16,226 nucleotides of DNA, taken from positions 1 to 16,226 of the forward strand of contig CAILMA010000567.1 of assembly GCA_903835145.1 (NCBI GenBank). The letters are read 5' to 3'. Below are positions 7,356-13,299 of this stretch, one piece after another (within the stretch, counting starts at the first letter, position 1; every line of letters starts with the position of its first letter). The notes under the pieces were generated by a model, which made no database searches, was not told the DNA's origin, and saw only the letters and a list, made by a program, of their open reading frames with translations. Made by a program: the position numbers and the translations under genes. Origin of the DNA: an uncultured Bacteroidota bacterium (lineage in GTDB: Bacteria > Bacteroidota > Bacteroidia > Chitinophagales > Chitinophagaceae).

Positions 7356-9776
7356 ATGCAATTAAGAGCCTACATATTATTCCTGCTCGCTATATCGATA
7401 GCTTTTTGTTCGTATGGGCAGAATAAAGGCGAATATACCCAGTCACGCATCCTCATTTTGCTCGATGAGTCGTCGAGTATGCTACAGCCATGGGCCGGGG
7501 GTGGTGCCAAAATTAAGGTGGCTAATCAGTTGATATTAAAAATAATGGATAGCGTTTACTCTGTAAACGGTGAAGTAGAGTTTTCCCTCCGTGTGTTTGG
7601 CAACCAGCACACCGTGCCCGAGCATGATTGCAGCGATACCCGCAACGAAGTACCCTTCAGCAAGTACAACAAAACTCAGATGGAGTTCAGGTTGGAAGAC
7701 CTGCACCCGCTTGGCGTAACGCCAATAGCTTTCTCACTTAGTGAGGCCGCTGAAAAAGACCTGCTGGACGAAAAACACAATGCATATAGTATAATACTCA
7801 TTACCGATGGCGGTGAAAGCTGTGGTGGGGACATCTGCGAAGTGATGATGAAGCTGATTAAGAACAAAGTTTTCTTCCGTCCCTATATCTTAAATCTGGA
7901 AGACGACCCCGAAGTAAAGAAAGAATATACCTGCATGGGCGACTACCTTGTGGTAACCAAAAAAGGTGATATTCCAACTGCTGTAGGTACAATAGTTAAT
8001 GCCTTCAGACCCATGCTCAAAATGACAAAAAGTGAGTACAAAGAACTTCGTGCCATAAATGTACCAAGCCCGCTAAAAGTAAACCCACTTTCCATAAAGC
8101 CTGAGAAACACATTGACAGTGCAGAAACGAAGAAAGAAATAAAACCTTCGGTTGATACGGTAGCGGCTGTGAAGCCAGCACCCAAGCACAGCATAGAGAT
8201 AGTAGAAGAGAAAAAACGGCCTGAAACGCTGAAAATGAAGCGGATTACCTACCAGTCAAAAATGAAGGTGTTTACCTATGCCGGCCCGCCGGCAAGGAGT
8301 GTAGCCTTAGATATACAAGTACCAAAGCTAAAAGTACTGGAACCTGAAGTATTACCAGTGCAAACGCCTCCTGCCAAGCTTACAGCAATGGTGCCCAGAG
8401 GATTTAAAAAAATTAAAACAACTAAGCCAGAACTGGAAGCACCACAGCCCATTGCTATTGTAGTACCAACTATCAAACTGATGGTGCCAGATGTGCCACC
8501 TGAGCACCCCGCCCCTGCAAAGCTTACCTTTATACAGGCTAAAGAGTACAAAAAACTTAAAACTACCAAGCCCGAAATTAGCCAGCCCACTGCTATCAAC
8601 ATTGTAGTACCTGATATTAAGCTGATGCAGCCTGATGTTGTAGCGCCACCGCGCCCTGAGCCTGCAAAACTTACAGCAATAAAAACAAAGGGCTTTAAAA
8701 GCATAAAAATAGCAAAGCCTGAACTCTCTGCACCGCCTGCCCTTACTGTTGCCGTACCAACTATAAAGTTACCTGAGGTGCCACCGCCACCACCGGTAGT
8801 GGTAAAGCGCGACAAAGCCGAAGTGAGCCGCCTGAAACCATCGCAGTTTAAAATGCACCTGCTTTATGGTGGCTCCTTTTTCGATGCCGACTTAAAGCCT
8901 ATAAAACTGCCGCCAATGCCGCAGCTAAAATCGCTGAATACCGCGACTACAACTGCAACGAAACCCGCTACTGCAACCACTGCCGCAAGCAAAACGCCAA
9001 AGACCGGCGAATACACTGTAGAACATGAAGATGCGAAGGAAACAACGCTTGAAGTGTACCTCACTAATGGCAAGGGCAAATTTTACTCCACAACGCCACA
9101 GGTGATTATTCTGGACCCTACCACAAATAAAGAGATAAAGAAATTTTATCGCTTTGTGGACCCGAGCGGCAACCCTGACCCTATTACCAACCTCGCCGCG
9201 GGCAAGTATGACCTTACCATTACCGGCCGCGACGACTTACTGGCACATGTGGACCTGCAGCCGAATAAAAAGAACAAAGTGTACATTAAGGTGAAGAACT
9301 ATAGCCTTTACTTCTATTACATAGGCAACGAATCGAGGCCTGTGACTGAGTTTTCGGCACTGGTGATACAGCGCAATGTGGCCAATGGAAAGGAAACAGT
9401 GCAAAAATGTACTGACCGCCTTGAGTATGAACCCGGCAACTACCACATTGTTATCAGCTCGTTTCCTGAGGATATACGCAATATAGACCTGGATGATAAC
9501 TCTGCCGGTGGCATAGGTATAGAGCAACCCGGTTTTGTGAAATTTACCAACGATGTAAAGGCTGCCAGTGTTATCCTGTGGAAACAGACAGGTGAGCGAT
9601 TCATTTCTTTCAGAACTATAAGCCTTAGCGACCCGGTGAGCCAGCACCTGCAGATACAACCCGGGAAATACCAGGTGCAATACAACAACGGAACATCGAA
9701 CCTATCGTCATCAGACCGCGTGATTCCGTTTGAAATTAAAAGCAACAAGGAAACAGAAGTAACCCTGAAAAAATAA
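7356..9776 (+). CDS. Exported von Willebrand factor A protein with Lys/Pro-rich repeat array
   Basis: With the ATG at 7356 the protein has 806 residues and a signal peptide (MQLRAYILFLL, end SYGQ near residue 22). An in-frame ATG at 7314 would place 14 charged residues before it. The VWA domain, about residues 30-225, has a full metal-ion-dependent adhesion site: DESSS (Asp37, Ser39, Ser41), Thr122 in GVTPI and Asp151 in ITDGGES. A Cys pair follows (ESCGGDIC, Cys156 and Cys161), as in other VWA proteins related to COG2304. Residues about 300-530 form a Lys/Pro/Val-rich repeat array, followed by a Thr/Ala linker and a beta-rich C-terminal region of Ig/PEGA-like character. Such VWA domains bind partner proteins through a divalent metal. 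It follows two transglutaminase-fold genes and precedes a GNAT gene by 7 bases. The ligand is unknown. Confidence 0.87.
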   Translation: MQLRAYILFLLAISIAFCSYGQNKGEYTQSRILILLDESSSMLQPWAGGGAKIKVANQLILKIMDSVYSVNGEVEFSLRVFGNQHTVPEHDCSDTRNEVPFSKYNKTQMEFRLEDLHPLGVTPIAFSLSEAAEKDLLDEKHNAYSIILITDGGESCGGDICEVMMKLIKNKVFFRPYILNLEDDPEVKKEYTCMGDYLVVTKKGDIPTAVGTIVNAFRPMLKMTKSEYKELRAINVPSPLKVNPLSIKPEKHIDSAETKKEIKPSVDTVAAVKPAPKHSIEIVEEKKRPETLKMKRITYQSKMKVFTYAGPPARSVALDIQVPKLKVLEPEVLPVQTPPAKLTAMVPRGFKKIKTTKPELEAPQPIAIVVPTIKLMVPDVPPEHPAPAKLTFIQAKEYKKLKTTKPEISQPTAINIVVPDIKLMQPDVVAPPRPEPAKLTAIKTKGFKSIKIAKPELSAPPALTVAVPTIKLPEVPPPPPVVVKRDKAEVSRLKPSQFKMHLLYGGSFFDADLKPIKLPPMPQLKSLNTATTTATKPATATTAASKTPKTGEYTVEHEDAKETTLEVYLTNGKGKFYSTTPQVIILDPTTNKEIKKFYRFVDPSGNPDPITNLAAGKYDLTITGRDDLLAHVDLQPNKKNKVYIKVKNYSLYFYYIGNESRPVTEFSALVIQRNVANGKETVQKCTDRLEYEPGNYHIVISSFPEDIRNIDLDDNSAGGIGIEQPGFVKFTNDVKAASVILWKQTGERFISFRTISLSDPVSQHLQIQPGKYQVQYNNGTSNLSSSDRVIPFEIKSNKETEVTLKK
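8370..8808 (+). repeat. Three tandem coding repeats of 48-49 codons in the VWA gene
   Basis: Units begin at 8370, 8514 and 8661, each opening with PAKLT. They continue with an aromatic/Lys segment (GFKKIKTTKPEL, EYKKLKTTKPEI, GFKSIKIAKPEL) and close with a VVPTIKLMVPDV-like stretch. Unit spacing is 144 and then 147 bases. Degenerate units seem to flank the array: one upstream with VPKLKVLEPEVLP, one downstream with PIKLPPMPQLK. The two flanks share a YQSKMKVFTYAG / PSQFKMHLLYGG theme. Divergence at DNA level suggests the duplications are old. Confidence 0.75.
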
Positions 9777-9783
9777 CCACCCG

Positions 9784-10221
9784 ATGCAGGAAATAACAAT
9801 AGCAACGATAACTGCAACCGATGCAGGCTATGCGCAGGTATGGCAACTGAGGGAAGAAGTGCTGCGCAAACCGCTGGGCATGTCGCTGAAAAACGAGCAC
9901 CTCGATATGGATTTTGAGGACGTCATTTTCGTGGCAAAATCAGGTGAAGATGTTATTGGCTGCCTCATGTTGCACCATGCTACCGATAGCGTTCTTAAGC
10001 TGCGCCAAATGGCCGTATACGATGCCTGGCAGGGCAAGAACGTAGGTCGCCAGCTGGTCACATCAGCCGAGCATTACGCTACGGGCAAAGGCTACAAAAC
10101 TATAGCACTGCATGCCCGCATAGTTGCCCGCGACTTTTACACCAAACTCGGCTACCTGCCTGAGGGTGAACTTTTTACAGAAGTAGGCATACCCCACGTA
10201 AAGATGACGAAAAGCATCTGA
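9784..10221 (+). CDS. GNAT-family N-acetyltransferase
   Basis: The 145-residue cytoplasmic protein fits the usual GNAT length. Motif A is LKLRQMAVYDAWQGKNVGRQL at about residues 71-91. The acetyl-CoA pyrophosphate loop, Q83-G-K-N-V-G88, is normal except for Asn86 where Gly is commonest. Motif B follows as ALHARIVARDFYTKLGY (about 108-124), with Tyr119 a candidate general acid. The ALHAR and DFYTKLGY wording recalls ElaA-like and related small-molecule or amino-group acetyltransferases, but the substrate cannot be assigned. The ATG lies 7 bases after the VWA stop codon, which suggests co-transcription and perhaps translational coupling. It is the only protein of the plus-strand block without a signal peptide, so it may simply be a passenger. 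Confidence 0.9.
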   Translation: MQEITIATITATDAGYAQVWQLREEVLRKPLGMSLKNEHLDMDFEDVIFVAKSGEDVIGCLMLHHATDSVLKLRQMAVYDAWQGKNVGRQLVTSAEHYATGKGYKTIALHARIVARDFYTKLGYLPEGELFTEVGIPHVKMTKSI

Positions 10222-10304
10222 CTGACCGATGGGGCACCAGACGCCAGTCTGAAGATTCATAGTCGACGATAATACTTCAACTTCGACATCATTAAACAAT
10301 AAAA

Positions 10305-10345
10305 AAAGTGGTTAAACTTTGCAACAAGCATCGTTTAACCACTTT
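10305..10345. terminator. Bidirectional intrinsic terminator between convergent genes
   Basis: AAAGTGGTTAAAC (10305-10317) and GTTTAACCACTTT (10333-10345) form a perfect 13-bp stem with a 15-base loop. An A-run precedes it and a T-rich stretch follows, so it can terminate transcription both from the GNAT gene and from the receptor gene on the minus strand. It lies 84 bases after the GNAT stop and 23 bases from the receptor stop. Confidence 0.85.
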
Positions 10346-10367
10346 ATATTTTAGAGGAAATTTAGTC

Positions 10368-13049
10368 TTAGTTGTGCCCTCCGCCACCGTTTCCGCCGCC
10401 GCCGTTTTTCTGGCCACCCTGACCGCCACCACCCTGATCGCCGCCATCATCGCCTTCTTTCAGGTTCTTTTCTCTGTCGCTGTCGGTTGGGGGCTGTGGT
10501 TTCTTGTCGTCCATCGACTTGCCGCGCTTGCCACCCGGTCCGCCCTTACCAATATCTGACTTACCAAAACGATAGGTAAAGGTGATATTCCCTATCCTCG
10601 TTTCCCTAACCCTGTTAATGGTTTCGCTGTATGCGGAGAGGTTGTAGTTAGTAACGAGTGTATGCGTATTGAAGATGTCCGAACAGTTGAGTATCAATGT
10701 TGCTTTGTTCTTCCAGAAGCCTTTTTTCAATGCCACATCAACCCAATAGGTTTCTTTCAGGTTACCTTGCGCTATCACCTTTGGCGACTCGTAGTTGCCG
10801 TTGATCTGGAGAGTGAAATTCATAGGAAGTTTCACACTTGTATTCACCTTGCCAAACCAGGTGAAGCCGCTGTTATCAGACAGATACTTGGTATATTCCG
10901 GGTTAGCATTACCTATAATCAATTGGTTTTCAAAGAAGTTCAGGTTTAAGGTTGCATCCCATATAGGTAGTATCTGCACATGGCCGGTACCTTCAAGACC
11001 GTAGGTAGCACCAGACGCAATATTAATAGGCTGAGCAAAAAGATCGCTTGCCGGCACACCATAAAGCTTAGCTTCGCTATCACTCATAGGCCGGGTTATT
11101 TTCTGCGTCAGGTTTTCGGTATAAGCATAGTAAGCGCTTAAGATGAAAGTATTCCCTTTGTCAGAACTCTTGCTGTAGCTGAACTCAATATTATTGATAA
11201 ACTCAGGTATAAGCGCAGGGTTACCCATATTTACTGTACCCGGGTTTGAGAGGTCTTTAAATGGCAGCAACTGCATGAAGCCGGGGCGGTTGGTACGGCG
11301 GCTGTAATTCAGGTATATGCTTTGCTGGTTAGGTAGCTGGTAAGAAATGAATGCTGATGGGAAAAAGTTGAAAAAGCTATTCTGGAACGAAGCATAAGCA
11401 GGCACGCGGCCATAACCGTCATACATAGCATCTTCAGCCCTCAGGCCCACCTGGTAGCTGAACTTACCAAGTTGGTCACTCCAGTTCGCATAAGCGGCAT
11501 AAATCCGCTGCGTATAATTGTAGTCTGAGTACAACGTAGAGTCAAACACTGGCTGGCTGCCGTTTGATTCCACAGTTGGGTTGTTGTTGCTGTTGAACCA
11601 ATTCACCTGTGCTTTTACACCTAAACCAAGCTTCCCGTTCTTAGTGAATAGCGGGTCTGTATAATCAGCCCACGCATTAAAACTGCTGTTGGTGCCGGTT
11701 GCCGGTGAATGCTGGTAAATATTAGCCAGTGCGGAGCCATTGTCAAAATTAGTTGTAGTATAATCTTGCTTACGGCGAATATCAGTAGTTGAATATGTGG
11801 CATCTACACTCAATTCCTCATCCTTTTTCTTAAACTTGTGTTTGTAATCAAGTGCGGATGAAAGCGAAACCAGATTTACGGAGAAATCAGTATATCGGTA
11901 CTGCTTCATGAGTGTATCGCCGCTTTCATTCCTGTGGCTCAGAACGGAATAGTTAGAAGCATCGGTGAAACCGAACTGCATAATGTTCACATTTTCTGTA
12001 AGAGTGAAAGAGTTGTATTTATTTGGGTCATAAGATGCACCAATAGTGTTAAACACACCACTATGTTTGCGTGGTACATGCTCAAATGTATGGTAAGACT
12101 GAGTATCGCCTGCGGCTGTAGGCAGCGCATCATGGCGGTCGGTAGTAACATCATTCCAGGTGTTATTTATCCTTGCACTGCTGTTTAAAAATACGTTCCA
12201 CTTGCCCTTGCGTGCGTTTATACCAAAATTGCCATTGTATTTGTCGTTAGTACCTGCCCCCAGTGTAATGTTGCCATTCATACCGAAACGACCGTCCTTC
12301 TTGGTAATGATGTTTATAATACCTGTGGTACCTTGTGCATCATATTTAGCCGATGGATTGGTAATCACTTCCACACTCTCAATGCTCGATGCTGGTAATG
12401 CCTGCAATGCCGATGCAACATCAGAACCGAGTAAGGTTGATGGCTTTCCATCTATAAGAATGGTAACATCGCTCTTGCCTCTCAAGCTCACGTTGCCGTC
12501 AGCATCTACCGAAACCGATGGCACGTTCTGTAGCACATCGCCGGCACTGCCGCCTGCTGTGGTGGTGTTTTTTTCTACATTAAAGACCTTCTTATCTACT
12601 TTAAGCTCCATCACGGGCCTTTCCCCTACTACGGAAACTTCCTTCAGTGATGTCTCGCTGGATTGAATTTTTATTTTACCAACGTTCACAATCGGATTTT
12701 CAGCAGTTATACTCACCGTGGTAAATTTCGTTTTAACGCCCACGGCTTCAACCCTGAGCAGGTAATCGCCGGCAGGAACTGATGATATACTGAAAGATCC
12801 ATCATCCTGAGACAAATCACCGGAAACGACACTGGAGTCTTTGCGCATCAGGGTTACTGATGCATAAGACATGGGTTGGTTTTTTGCGTCAACCAGCTTC
12901 CCGTTTACACCACCCGGCGCAGCTGTGCTACCTGCGTTAACTGACCTTCCGGCGTATGGTCCTGCTTGCGCTAATGCACACTGCGTGGGTACAACAATAG
13001 ATACCACTATTGTTGATATTTTCAAAAATTTAAATAAACTCTTCGACAT
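10368..13049 (-). CDS. Outer-membrane beta-barrel receptor, TonB-dependent/OMP_b-brl_3 type
   Basis: With the ATG at 13049 the protein has 893 residues and a signal peptide ending in CALAQ near residue 28. A TTG 36 bases upstream is in frame but less likely. Residues about 48-128 are a carboxypeptidase-regulatory-like domain (GKLVDAKNQPMSYASV, SFSISSVPAGDYLL), and about 145-253 a TonB-type plug (GDVLQNVPSVSVD, LRGKSDVTILIDGKP, TTGIINIITKKDG). The rest is a beta-barrel with alternating aromatic strands, ending in GNITFTYRFGK near residue 830. Proteins of this kind sit in the outer membrane and move ligands or take part in surface binding. No SusD partner or other substrate clue is adjacent. 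A Gly-rich, charged tail of about 65 residues follows the last strand. No clear TonB box was seen. Confidence is high for the family and none is offered for the ligand. Confidence 0.9.
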   Translation of the reverse strand: MSKSLFKFLKISTIVVSIVVPTQCALAQAGPYAGRSVNAGSTAAPGGVNGKLVDAKNQPMSYASVTLMRKDSSVVSGDLSQDDGSFSISSVPAGDYLLRVEAVGVKTKFTTVSITAENPIVNVGKIKIQSSETSLKEVSVVGERPVMELKVDKKVFNVEKNTTTAGGSAGDVLQNVPSVSVDADGNVSLRGKSDVTILIDGKPSTLLGSDVASALQALPASSIESVEVITNPSAKYDAQGTTGIINIITKKDGRFGMNGNITLGAGTNDKYNGNFGINARKGKWNVFLNSSARINNTWNDVTTDRHDALPTAAGDTQSYHTFEHVPRKHSGVFNTIGASYDPNKYNSFTLTENVNIMQFGFTDASNYSVLSHRNESGDTLMKQYRYTDFSVNLVSLSSALDYKHKFKKKDEELSVDATYSTTDIRRKQDYTTTNFDNGSALANIYQHSPATGTNSSFNAWADYTDPLFTKNGKLGLGVKAQVNWFNSNNNPTVESNGSQPVFDSTLYSDYNYTQRIYAAYANWSDQLGKFSYQVGLRAEDAMYDGYGRVPAYASFQNSFFNFFPSAFISYQLPNQQSIYLNYSRRTNRPGFMQLLPFKDLSNPGTVNMGNPALIPEFINNIEFSYSKSSDKGNTFILSAYYAYTENLTQKITRPMSDSEAKLYGVPASDLFAQPINIASGATYGLEGTGHVQILPIWDATLNLNFFENQLIIGNANPEYTKYLSDNSGFTWFGKVNTSVKLPMNFTLQINGNYESPKVIAQGNLKETYWVDVALKKGFWKNKATLILNCSDIFNTHTLVTNYNLSAYSETINRVRETRIGNITFTYRFGKSDIGKGGPGGKRGKSMDDKKPQPPTDSDREKNLKEGDDGGDQGGGGQGGQKNGGGGNGGGGHN

Positions 13050-13299
13050 TGCCTCGCAAAGTTGATTTAAATATGCGATAAACAAAATCCTAAAAACATT
13101 AAAGTATTGTTAATGGGCAACAAAAAATACTGAAATATTCTTTGTCAACTTGTTACAATCATCAATTTGTTTTCATGAATAAAATTGTTTTCAAGCCCTG
13201 TTGTTGCTGAATACTAAGTTATTCCGCCTGGTAAACTGAATTGGAATAACACCCAAAAGCACTGAAATATTACTGATATTTGTAGCCAACGAAAAGCCC
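13050..13299. promoter_or_regulatory. Divergent promoter region between receptor and helicase-nuclease genes
   Basis: This 250-base AT-rich region separates two divergent genes and holds no gene. A 12-base direct repeat with one mismatch (AATTTGTTTTCA ending at 13175, AAATTGTTTTCA ending at 13193) is spaced 18 bases apart. Near-matches to TAnnTTTG are present: GATATTTG at 13275-13282 on the plus strand, and TATTTTTTG around 13122-13130 on the minus strand with a TTGAC upstream. None is perfect, so exact promoters are not assigned. Confidence 0.35.

Noticed and set aside
8276..8815. 179-codon minus-strand frame opposite the VWA repeat array
   Set aside because: Its Gly/Ser/Thr-rich sequence is the antisense reading of the Lys/Pro/Val-rich repeats. 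The plus-strand frame has a signal peptide, a VWA domain and a metal site.
12160..12666. 168-codon plus-strand frame opposite the receptor gene
   Set aside because: It is antisense to the conserved plug domain and has no recognisable features of its own.
13050..13085. TTG start 36 bases upstream of the receptor ATG
   Set aside because: The ATG at 13049 directly begins a standard signal peptide, whereas the extension adds 12 residues of no clear use.
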